Shown: positions 9,324-16,732 of the stretch, one piece after another
Layout: every line of letters starts with the position of its first letter
How positions within the stretch are numbered: the stretch's first letter is position 1
NCBI GenBank assembly: GCA_036677425.1
Contig: JARFVT010000010.1
Location: forward strand, 1 to 22,135
DNA: 22,135 nucleotides
Source: JARFVT01 sp036677425
GTDB taxonomy: Bacteria; Pseudomonadota; Alphaproteobacteria; UBA8366; Aestuariispiraceae
Direction of reading: 5' to 3'
The notes under the pieces: generated by a model
Databases searched by the model: none
Told to the model about the DNA's origin: nothing
The model's input: only the letters and a program-made list of their open reading frames with translations
Program-made: the position numbers and the translations under genes

Positions 9324-10007
9324 TTGCCTAAGCATATAACTACTGCATTATCTGCATTCTTATTGGTATATTCCATATTTTATTTTGACACTCAAGATGT
9401 TTTTGCACAGGATCAAAACCAAGCTCCTTCATATGATTGCACCGATATTAATGTTGCCTATGAAGATGATCCAAGCCTGATTTTAGAAGAAAGAATTGCC
9501 TTAATGAATCAGACATTTTTTGAATCTTTAAATCAATATGATGCTTGCCAATCTGCATCTTCGGCTGCATCTTCGGCTATGTCTGGCGGTGGTTCTAATG
9601 CTGGTGCTGGAACTACTGGTGGTTCTAATGCTGGTGCTGGAACTACTGGTGGTTCTAATTTTGGTGAAGACGTAAGCTCTGGAAAAGAAAGTAGCGGCGA
9701 ACAATCCATCGCTAGTTCTGCAATGTCTGGCACAGAAGAACCAAAACCAATCCCTCCTGCACAAGATATCTCGGAAGATGGTGATGATGTAAGCCCATCT
9801 GATTTAAATGAGGAAACTGGTGAAGCTGTTACAAGCTCGCATCGAACTAAAGATACAGGGGCGATACCTTCTGACATTCCATCAGCTGATAATGACGATG
9901 CCTTAGCTAGTCAAATTAGATATGCTGCGACACAGGAAAACAACCCTGTAAAGAAGGCTCAACTTTGGAATGAATATAGAAAATTCAAAGGGTTGCCAGA
10001 AAAATAA
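9324..10007 (+). CDS. Secreted acidic repeat protein, first gene of the TolQ/vWA operon
   Basis: This is an exported protein of about 227 residues with no known function. I place the start at TTG 9324 because AAGGGG lies at normal distance, whereas the GTG at 9315 would sit on top of that site. The N-terminus is a signal peptide or signal anchor, with a hydrophobic core ALSAFLLVYSIFY and likely cleavage after DVFA. The middle is low-complexity: Ser/Ala-rich, then two GGSNAGAGTT repeats and a third partial copy, then an acidic Ser/Asp/Glu-rich stretch. The last 35-40 residues (DNDDALASQIR onward, ending EYRKFKGLPEK) look like an ordered helical tail that could dock onto a partner. It precedes the lipoprotein gene by 30 nt. 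A flexible periplasmic linker protein is a guess. Confidence 0.75.
   Translation: MPKHITTALSAFLLVYSIFYFDTQDVFAQDQNQAPSYDCTDINVAYEDDPSLILEERIALMNQTFFESLNQYDACQSASSAASSAMSGGGSNAGAGTTGGSNAGAGTTGGSNFGEDVSSGKESSGEQSIASSAMSGTEEPKPIPPAQDISEDGDDVSPSDLNEETGEAVTSSHRTKDTGAIPSDIPSADNDDALASQIRYAATQENNPVKKAQLWNEYRKFKGLPEK
9588..9659 (+). repeat. 30-bp in-frame tandem repeat (2.4 copies)
   Basis: Two identical 30-bp units (9588-9617 and 9618-9647) and a 12-bp partial third (9648-9659) encode GGSNAGAGTT, GGSNAGAGTT and GGSN. The period is a multiple of three, so gain or loss of units would keep the frame. Just upstream a 12-bp unit (GCATCTTCGGCT) is also duplicated. Confidence 0.9.
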
Positions 10008-10037
10008 ATAAATAAACTTTAATTCATCGAGGTATAT

Positions 10038-11273
10038 ATGTTTTTTAGAAAGACTATTTCATATTTAATTATTTGTACGATCTTTTTGTCAGGGTGCGTA
10101 TCGAACACCAGCAGGCCTAATTCTTTGAATGTTGGGCCTGCTGCATCATCTAGTTTTTTAAAAACCAATATAGATGAACAAGGTGTTTTGAGGCCAAAAA
10201 TTGATGTGGTTATCCCTGTATTTGCAACGGGAATACCAGAAGATTCAGATAAATATGAAGAAGAAGGCATCTGGCCAGAGTTACGCCGCGCAGAAGCAAA
10301 TCGTTTTGCTTTAAAATTAAAAGCAGCAATTGAAAAAACAGAAGCCTTTGGCGCTGTTCGGGTAACTCCCGATAAAACCGCAACTGGCGAGCTTTATATT
10401 CTTGGAGCTATTAAAATATCAAATGGCGAGGAAGTTAAAATTAATCTTCAGGTTGTCGATATATCGGGTAAATTATGGTTGGATAAGTCTTTTGATCTAA
10501 CTATCAAAGAAGCCTTTCACGGCAACCTGCGGAACAAAGGCAAAGACCCGTATGATCCCGTGTTTGACGAAGCAGCCAAAAAAATTGCCAATCAGTTAAA
10601 ATATTATTCTGCTAAAAACCTAAATGATTTACAGTATATAACAAATTTACGATTTGGGGCTAGTTTTTCAGAGGAAAGTTTTGCAAAATATATGGCAGTT
10701 GAACGCGGCAAAACAAAGCTAATCAGTATACCAAGCGATGATGACCCAATGTTGCGCCGCATAAAGGCCATTCGTGTACGTGACCAATTATTCATTGATA
10801 GGCTTCAAGTAAATTATTCTAGCTTCTCATCTAAAATGGATGATAGCTATTTGATATGGCAAGAACAAGCATTGCAAGAAGTTAAAGCTGAGCGTAAAGC
10901 AAAAAGTAAGGCTACTAAAGAAGCCGTAACTGGCATTTTCTTTACTGGACTTGCTATTGCTGCGGCCGTGCTTGGCGCAAATTCTGGTTCTGCAAATGCA
11001 CAAACAGCAGGCATGATTGGTGCTACTGTTGGTGGGATAGCTGGTGCAGCATTAATTCGAAAAAGCTTTCAGACAAGTGAAGAAGCTAAAATCCACCGCG
11101 AATCATTGAACGAATTAGGGCAATCTTTGGATATGGAACTTGCCCCACAAATGATAATATTTGAAAAACAAACTGTTAAGCTAACTGGTGATGCCAAACA
11201 ACAATTTGCTCAATGGCGTAATTTCTTGAAAAAAATATATGCACAAGAAGATACACCAGATACACAGCTTTAA
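10038..11273 (+). CDS. Lipoprotein with C-terminal glycine zipper
   Basis: A 411-residue envelope lipoprotein with no named function. The signal sequence ends in a lipobox LSGC, making Cys20 the lipidated residue; Val at +2 gives no inner-membrane retention signal, so the outer membrane is likely. Residues of about 50-190 look like a compact alpha/beta domain (strands RPKIDVVIPVFATGIP, ELYILGAIKIS, KINLQVVDISGKLWLD). A charged helix runs through 275-297. A Gly/Ala-rich hydrophobic stretch follows at 299-338 (TGLAIAAAVLGA, then GMIGATVGGIAGAALI), the pattern of glycine-zipper membrane or oligomerisation segments. GAGG lies upstream of the ATG. It is the best candidate for the outer-membrane end of the complex encoded by this operon, a role inferred from context. 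Confidence 0.8.
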   Translation: MFFRKTISYLIICTIFLSGCVSNTSRPNSLNVGPAASSSFLKTNIDEQGVLRPKIDVVIPVFATGIPEDSDKYEEEGIWPELRRAEANRFALKLKAAIEKTEAFGAVRVTPDKTATGELYILGAIKISNGEEVKINLQVVDISGKLWLDKSFDLTIKEAFHGNLRNKGKDPYDPVFDEAAKKIANQLKYYSAKNLNDLQYITNLRFGASFSEESFAKYMAVERGKTKLISIPSDDDPMLRRIKAIRVRDQLFIDRLQVNYSSFSSKMDDSYLIWQEQALQEVKAERKAKSKATKEAVTGIFFTGLAIAAAVLGANSGSANAQTAGMIGATVGGIAGAALIRKSFQTSEEAKIHRESLNELGQSLDMELAPQMIIFEKQTVKLTGDAKQQFAQWRNFLKKIYAQEDTPDTQL

Positions 11274-11287
11274 TATATAAGCTTGTA

Positions 11288-12748
11288 ATGTTAAAAAGCG
11301 AGAGCCTAGAAAATGAAATTGATGCTGAACGCTTAGAAAAGCGTAAAGAAAGTCAGAAAAAAATTATAATAAGTCTGGCATCTTCAATTATAATTATTTT
11401 ATTGATTATCGGCATCAGTTTTATTAATCTTAAATCAAATAAAGGCAATGGAATTTCGCAATCTATGCAATTTAATGAAGAAGCAATAATATATGAGAAA
11501 ACACCAGTTACTGATGCAAATATGGGTAGAGAATCCTTCAAGGATGCTTTGAAAATATTTGAAGAAAAAATTGAACATAAGCTTTTATCAGCAAATTTAG
11601 ACGCATGGGCTAAAGAAAAAAAATTAGAAATTCAAAATAATAAACGGCAGGCTATCTCTGAATATAGTTCTGGTGAATATACCAATGCGTTGCAATATCT
11701 TGGAAAGGCTTCTGTAAAAGGCGATATTTTATTAAAGCAGCGGGATGTAATTTTTGATGATCAATTATCAAAGGCCATTTCGGCTTATCAGCTAGATCAA
11801 TATAAAAATGCCAAGCTTCACATTTCAAATGCGTTACAAGTCAACCCAAGCGCACAGAATGCTTTGGATATTGAAAATAAAATTGATGCCCTTCCTATTG
11901 TGCTGCAAAAATTACAGGAAGCAAAAATTGCAAGGGTTGAAAATAATTTTATAAAAGAATTGGATATACTTAGCGATATAGTTAAATTATCACCGCAAAG
12001 AAATGAGGCCGCTGCCCGTATTGTAGAATTAAAAAATTTAATAAAACAACGATCATTTACCAGTTATATTTCCCAGGGATTAAATGCAATAGATAAAGGC
12101 AATATTAAATCGGCAAAATCTAATTTAAAACAAGCTAAGGCTATTTATCCTAATAAATCAGAGGTTGCTTTGCTTTCTGAAAAAATTATTTTTATTGAGA
12201 AGGAAATTCGTGCAAAATCTGCCATCAAACTTGCGATAAAAGCGGTTAAAAACGACGATTGGCTGGCAGCAAAAAATTCATTTTTATCGGCACAAAAAGA
12301 TGCTCCGAATAATCAGGAAATTGTTAGTGGCTTGCAAAAATCTAATAATATTATATCATTAAAAAGCGCAATAAAGAAATATTTACAAAAACCCCTTCGG
12401 CTATCAAATGCAATTATTGGAAAATCGGTCAAAGAAACATTAACCCGCACAGAAAAATATATTGGCGACAGCCCATCTTTAATAGTTGCAAGCAATAAGC
12501 TACGCAAGCTACTTAAAATAATTAATATAGCTGTTGAGGTAACTGTTCATTCTGATAATACAACATTCATTCAAGTAAAAACTATTGGCAAAATTGGCAT
12601 GGTTCAAGAAAAAACTATCAAGCTTAAACCAGGTAATTATATCTTTGAAGGAATGCGCGAAGGTTACAAATCAAAATTAGTGAAAGTCAAAATACCCTAT
12701 GACAAGCCAGCTTCAATAATAAAAGTGATATGCGATGAACCAATATAA
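11288..12748 (+). CDS. Membrane-anchored TPR-like protein with C-terminal PEGA-like domain
   Basis: A 486-residue single-pass protein with a short charged cytoplasmic N-terminus, a transmembrane helix at about 26-47, and a long periplasmic part. Residues of about 115-330 are helical repeats of TPR type, with recurring patterns such as AISEYSSGEYTNALQYLGKA, AYQLDQYKNAKLHISNALQV and AIDKGNIKSAKSNLKQA. The last 70 residues switch to beta structure with a PEGA-like signature (TIKLKPGNYIFEGMREGYKS). TPR arrays bind partner proteins and PEGA domains are envelope modules, so a periplasmic scaffold is the best guess. It lies 14 nt after the lipoprotein gene and overlaps the next gene by 14 nt. No clear ribosome binding site is visible. 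Confidence 0.8.
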   Translation: MLKSESLENEIDAERLEKRKESQKKIIISLASSIIIILLIIGISFINLKSNKGNGISQSMQFNEEAIIYEKTPVTDANMGRESFKDALKIFEEKIEHKLLSANLDAWAKEKKLEIQNNKRQAISEYSSGEYTNALQYLGKASVKGDILLKQRDVIFDDQLSKAISAYQLDQYKNAKLHISNALQVNPSAQNALDIENKIDALPIVLQKLQEAKIARVENNFIKELDILSDIVKLSPQRNEAAARIVELKNLIKQRSFTSYISQGLNAIDKGNIKSAKSNLKQAKAIYPNKSEVALLSEKIIFIEKEIRAKSAIKLAIKAVKNDDWLAAKNSFLSAQKDAPNNQEIVSGLQKSNNIISLKSAIKKYLQKPLRLSNAIIGKSVKETLTRTEKYIGDSPSLIVASNKLRKLLKIINIAVEVTVHSDNTTFIQVKTIGKIGMVQEKTIKLKPGNYIFEGMREGYKSKLVKVKIPYDKPASIIKVICDEPI

Positions 12749-14753
12749 TATTAACGATAAACTTGATGGCGAAAGTTCAAAACAACGAAGATATTACTTA
12801 TTTGGTGTATTGAGTGTTTTTTTTATTGCGGTTGCGGTCACTATTGGTTTGATGAGCACCAATGGAACAAAAATTGAAGTTAGGCCATTTGAAGCCCAAG
12901 ATAGTGCCATTATCACCGTTAGCGGTGGGTTGGGGCTATATATATCAGGATCGGTCTATTCACTTACCAATTCAACAAAAATCACGGTTATTGCTGATGG
13001 TTATAAGCCAAAAGAACAAATCATCCCACAAAGCTCGATTGGTAAGGTTTTTCAAATTGAGCTTATAGAACTTCCGGGGAGACTGGTTATTGAAACCATG
13101 CCTGCGGATGCAAAAACATCTTGGTTAATTGATGGAAAAACCGTTGCAATTGCAAATAGACTTGAGAAAGAAATCTATGCAGGGAAATATTCCATCACCA
13201 TCGATAACCCCTATTACGACAAACATATGGAGAAAGTAAAAATTGTTCGACAACAAGAAACTCGACTGAATATTAATCTTAACCCTATCTTTGGCGAAAT
13301 TGATATTAAATCTGAACCATCCAATGCCGTGGTTTCTATTAATGGTAAAAATGTTGGTTTTACCCCATTAAAACACCGTGGGGTTGGTGGTAAATATCAC
13401 ATCCAAATTAGCAGCCCAAATTATATTAACGTTACTGATGATATTTTGATCACGAGGGATGGAAATTTTATAATCAGAAAATACAATCTAAAATTGCAAA
13501 AAGCATATATCACAGTTAATGTAAAACCCAAGGGCGGGGATTTGCTATTAAACGGTGCGACCATATTACCAGACAAAAAAATTACCGTGGATGCAATCCG
13601 TAAAAATACAATTTTATATCATAAAAAAGGTTATTTTTCTGATACTAAGGCTATTAATTTAAAACCAGCCGAGGAAAAAGAAATAAATTTTACTTTAAAA
13701 CCAGAAATTGGCAATGTTGAATTTATCTCTGTACCAGTTGCCGATGTTTTTATTAATGGCAAGAATATTGGCATCACACCTTTGCAAAAAAAATTACCCG
13801 CATTATCATATAAAGTTACATTTAAAAGACAGGGTTATCGCTCAATAACTAAATCATTCACGCCTGTTGCATCAGCAATGCAAAAAATTAGTGTATATTT
13901 AAAGGCAGAACTTGAAGCACGCTTATCAGAAACCTCAAAACAATATACGAATTCAGCAGGCGTAAAATTGAAGTTATTTCTGCCCAGCGGCAAAAAATTT
14001 ATGATGGGAACTCCGCGCCATGAAAAAGGCCAGCGGGCAAATGAATTTATTAGAGAAATTAAATTAACAAAGCCTTTTTATGCGGGTATTTACGAGATTA
14101 CCAACCAAGAATTTGCAAAGTTTAGCAACAAAACAACAAGCGCATCGGCAAACCTGCCTGTAATCTCTGTTAATTGGTTGGATGCTGCTAAATTTTGTAA
14201 TTGGCTAAGCAAACGTGAAAAATTATCTTCCGTATATAATATTCAAAATGGCCAACTGATTTCTTTTAATGGCAAAAGTGATGGCTATAGGCTTTTAAGC
14301 GAGGCCGAATGGGAATGGCTTGCAAGAAATGCTGGAAAAATAGGACAAACAAAATTTTCATGGGGAGATCGACTTATTATACCTCCCAAAGCTGCAAATA
14401 TTGCCGATGAAAGCGCAAAAGGGACGGTACGCTTTTATATTCCGCAATATACGGATGGTTACCCAAATACTGCTCCCGTTGGCAGTTTTAACAAAGAGCC
14501 ATCTGGTCTATATGATCTGGCTGGTAATGTAAGCGAATGGGTGCATGATTTTTATTCAATGCTGCCGCCAGATAAAGGGCAGGTTGATCAAGATCCTCTC
14601 GGGGATTTGAAAGGTAAAAACCATATGATTAAGGGCGCAAGTTGGCGTTCTGGAACAATAACAGAATTACGCCCTGCCTTTCGTGAAGTAATTACCAATG
14701 GGCGCGATGACATTGGTTTTCGTATCGGTCGTTATTTATATGGAGGAGGTTAA
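12735..14753 (+). CDS. Membrane-anchored PEGA-repeat and SUMF1/FGE-fold protein
   Basis: A 672-residue protein with one N-terminal transmembrane helix (about 20-40) and a large periplasmic region. Residues 115-390 contain about four beta-rich PEGA-like units; the clearest are FGEIDIKSEPSNAVVSINGK (186-205) and IGNVEFISVPVADVFINGKN (325-344), each followed by a GxTPL motif. Residues 405-667 form a formylglycine-generating-enzyme (SUMF1) fold: MMGTPRHEKGQ, IYEITNQEF, YRLLSEAEWEWLAR, GLYDLAGNVSEW, KGASWRSG and GFRIGR. The GASWRSG region lacks the cysteine pair expected of a true sulfatase-activating enzyme, so I expect a binding or scaffold role. The stop overlaps the next small gene. Confidence 0.88.
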   Translation: MNQYNINDKLDGESSKQRRYYLFGVLSVFFIAVAVTIGLMSTNGTKIEVRPFEAQDSAIITVSGGLGLYISGSVYSLTNSTKITVIADGYKPKEQIIPQSSIGKVFQIELIELPGRLVIETMPADAKTSWLIDGKTVAIANRLEKEIYAGKYSITIDNPYYDKHMEKVKIVRQQETRLNINLNPIFGEIDIKSEPSNAVVSINGKNVGFTPLKHRGVGGKYHIQISSPNYINVTDDILITRDGNFIIRKYNLKLQKAYITVNVKPKGGDLLLNGATILPDKKITVDAIRKNTILYHKKGYFSDTKAINLKPAEEKEINFTLKPEIGNVEFISVPVADVFINGKNIGITPLQKKLPALSYKVTFKRQGYRSITKSFTPVASAMQKISVYLKAELEARLSETSKQYTNSAGVKLKLFLPSGKKFMMGTPRHEKGQRANEFIREIKLTKPFYAGIYEITNQEFAKFSNKTTSASANLPVISVNWLDAAKFCNWLSKREKLSSVYNIQNGQLISFNGKSDGYRLLSEAEWEWLARNAGKIGQTKFSWGDRLIIPPKAANIADESAKGTVRFYIPQYTDGYPNTAPVGSFNKEPSGLYDLAGNVSEWVHDFYSMLPPDKGQVDQDPLGDLKGKNHMIKGASWRSGTITELRPAFREVITNGRDDIGFRIGRYLYGGG

Positions 14754-14887
14754 TGATGATATTAAAAAAACGTATAATTCTTTGGGCTGGAATATTTATT
14801 ATTCTTATTGCTCTTGCCGCTGTGGTTAATGCGGCAATACCTTCTATTAGCTTAAATTCTTCGGCCTCTTTCCCTGTGGATATTTAA
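14753..14887 (+). CDS. 44-residue membrane or exported micro-protein
   Basis: A tiny gene between the SUMF1-type gene and the channel subunit. Its ATG overlaps the preceding stop (TAATG) and a very strong GGAGGAGG lies 3 nt before it, so translation is likely. The peptide starts MMILKKRIILWAG, has a hydrophobic core to about residue 28 (IFIILIALAAVVNA), and ends SSASFPVDI. It could be a cleaved secreted peptide of about 16 residues or a one-helix membrane subunit. The next gene starts 1 nt after its stop, so it is embedded in the operon. I do not recognise a family. Confidence 0.7.
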   Translation: MMILKKRIILWAGIFIILIALAAVVNAAIPSISLNSSASFPVDI

Positions 14888-14888
14888 T

Positions 14889-15665
14889 ATGTTTAAGTCA
14901 GAATTTATCAAAAACTTTACAGCACTTATCATTTCTGTGGTGGTTGTGCATCTAATATATATTGGTTTCATCCGACCAGAAGCCAATTTATTGTTAGAAA
15001 TTGCGATGCAAACAGGCAAAACACCGCCGCGCGATATCGCCATTATTTTAAAAGATTATGAACAAGAAATTTGCTTTATTCTGATGTTCTGGGGTGGGTT
15101 TATGATTTTAAATAAATGCTCCTATCTTTGGCAGCAAAATTATATTTTTACCGATAAACTTGCAGTAAAGAATGAACAAGGCGAGCTGGATATTAAAAAG
15201 TTTCAACAACAATTGGCAACGCTCTCAGAAAAAAGGCAAGATTACCCCCTTATTCAAACGCTTCAAACGGGGCTTTCACGCTATCAAGCTACAGCAAATA
15301 TTCAAAATCTATCCGACACGATAGATAGCAATGTTGAGGCATTGGCAGTAAGCCAAGATGCCGATAACTCGATGATACGTTATCTGATCTGGGCTATTCC
15401 TTCAATCGTGTTAATTGGAACTGTGCGCGGAATTGGCGAGGCATTATCACTTGCAGATCAAGCATTAGCTGGCGATATTTCAGTCTTGACAAACAGCCTT
15501 GGCGTTGCCTTTATCTCAACTTTAGTTGCACTGGTAATCAGTATCTTACTAATGTTTTTATTTCATCAATTACAAAAATTACAAGATGATCAAGTTACCA
15601 AAACACGGTCATTTTGTAATAAATATGTCATTCTACCATTAGAGAAAATGCAGCAAAAACGGTGA
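14889..15665 (+). CDS. MotA/TolQ/ExbB-family proton-channel subunit
   Basis: A 258-residue inner-membrane protein predicted to form the stator-like channel that uses proton flow to move a partner. Hydrophobic segments are at about 11-29, 61-78, 163-180 and 203-227. The last two carry the family pattern: AIPSIVLIGTVRGIGEALSL (169-188) resembles the TolQ/ExbB P-x-GLLGTVxGI helix, and LTNSLGVAFISTLVALVIS (200-218) resembles the conserved final helix. The cytoplasmic loop of about 85 residues between helices 2 and 3 fits TolQ/ExbB topology. Followed after 5 nt by two genes with TolR/ExbD-like membrane helices, which supports channel function. It is not a flagellar MotA: no MotB-like OmpA domain or flagellar gene is nearby. 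Confidence 0.82.
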   Translation: MFKSEFIKNFTALIISVVVVHLIYIGFIRPEANLLLEIAMQTGKTPPRDIAIILKDYEQEICFILMFWGGFMILNKCSYLWQQNYIFTDKLAVKNEQGELDIKKFQQQLATLSEKRQDYPLIQTLQTGLSRYQATANIQNLSDTIDSNVEALAVSQDADNSMIRYLIWAIPSIVLIGTVRGIGEALSLADQALAGDISVLTNSLGVAFISTLVALVISILLMFLFHQLQKLQDDQVTKTRSFCNKYVILPLEKMQQKR

Positions 15666-15670
15666 TATAG

Positions 15671-16732
15671 ATGGCTGTTCGCAAAAAATCAGAAGGGTTT
15701 AATCTCGCATTTTTAGACATAATGTCTTGTGGGCTTGGCGCGATTATTCTCGTCTTCATGCTTGTAAAACATAATGTAGCAAATTCTGATGTTGAAATAG
15801 ATCTTTTGACTGGTGATTTATCACGATTAGAACAGCAAGAACAAAAGCTTGAAGATAAACTTATGGCATTAAAAGGCTTTTCAAAATCTGAAGACCAACA
15901 GATTGCCAAGCTTAGAAAAGAAATTGAAACTTTACAAAAATCCTTATCAAAATCACAAAAATCTACAGTTCAAAAGCAAGAACAGCTTGCTGCACTAAAA
16001 AATTCTATAAAAAATACACCGCGTGCTAATACAGAAGATATCATTGCCGATAATCGTGGCGGCGAAGAAAATTACTTAATGGGATTGAAGGTAGAAGGCC
16101 GCCGCATTGCCATTATGATTGATAGCAGCGCATCAATGACCGATGAAAAACTGATTGATATTATTCGTCGTAAAAACGCCAGCTCTAGCGAGAAAAAACG
16201 CGGTCAAAAATGGATCAGAACAAAGAAAATTGCTCGTTGGCTGTTGGCCCGCATTCCAAAGACAAGTTCGGTTTCCCTTGTTAGCTATAACAATCAAGCA
16301 AAGAATTTAGGTGGTATTAAATGGATTAAATTATTAGGTAAAAATACTATTAAAAAGCTCTATACTGATATTGATAAGATCATTCCCAAAGGCTCAACAA
16401 ATTTACATAAAGGCCTCAAACTAGTCTCAAACCTTAAGCCAACAGACCTTTATGTTATCACCGACGGTTTGCCAACCGAAGGTGAGTCGAGCTATGCTAG
16501 CTTAAATCCATTTTCAAGCTGCAGCTCTCTTATCGGTTCATCAAAGACAATTTCAGGTGAATGCAGAATAAAATTATTTCGACAAACAATTAAGGAAAGC
16601 GCGCCATCTGGGGTGAAAGTAAATGTAATTCTTTTGCCAATTGAAGGCGACCCCGCAGCGTCTAATGAATATTGGTACTGGACTTCAAATACGGGGGGGT
16701 TGCTGATAAGTCCTGCAATCAACTGGCCATGA
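15671..16732 (+). CDS. vWA1: TolR/ExbD-like transmembrane anchor, coiled coil, von Willebrand A domain
   Basis: A 353-residue protein that probably partners the adjacent channel subunit. The N-terminus FNLAFLDIMSCGLGAIILVF (10-29) matches the TolR/ExbD/MotB plan: a short cytoplasmic tail, then one helix with Asp16 at its start, the position of the essential proton-carrying Asp. A charged coiled coil spans about 43-115. The vWA domain at about 145-350 has an intact MIDAS metal site: DSSAS (Asp151, Ser153, Ser155), Thr243 (KGSTNLHKG) and Asp265 (VITDGLP). The C-terminus ends SPAINWP. A GxG-rich helix face (Gly21, Gly23) with Cys20 suggests close helix packing. Seven G at 16693-16699 near the 3' end could be slippery. 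Its stop overlaps the next start by ATGA. Confidence 0.88.
   Translation: MAVRKKSEGFNLAFLDIMSCGLGAIILVFMLVKHNVANSDVEIDLLTGDLSRLEQQEQKLEDKLMALKGFSKSEDQQIAKLRKEIETLQKSLSKSQKSTVQKQEQLAALKNSIKNTPRANTEDIIADNRGGEENYLMGLKVEGRRIAIMIDSSASMTDEKLIDIIRRKNASSSEKKRGQKWIRTKKIARWLLARIPKTSSVSLVSYNNQAKNLGGIKWIKLLGKNTIKKLYTDIDKIIPKGSTNLHKGLKLVSNLKPTDLYVITDGLPTEGESSYASLNPFSSCSSLIGSSKTISGECRIKLFRQTIKESAPSGVKVNVILLPIEGDPAASNEYWYWTSNTGGLLISPAINWP

Noticed and set aside
9588..9659. CRISPR-like array
   Set aside because: The repeat units are contiguous with no spacers and are in-frame coding sequence.
9528..9877. Antisense frames across the repeat protein gene
   Set aside because: They mirror the Gly/Ser repeat codons (TTSSSTSIR, PPVVPAPALE patterns) and vanish with the repeat; the plus strand has the promoter, signal peptide and operon context.
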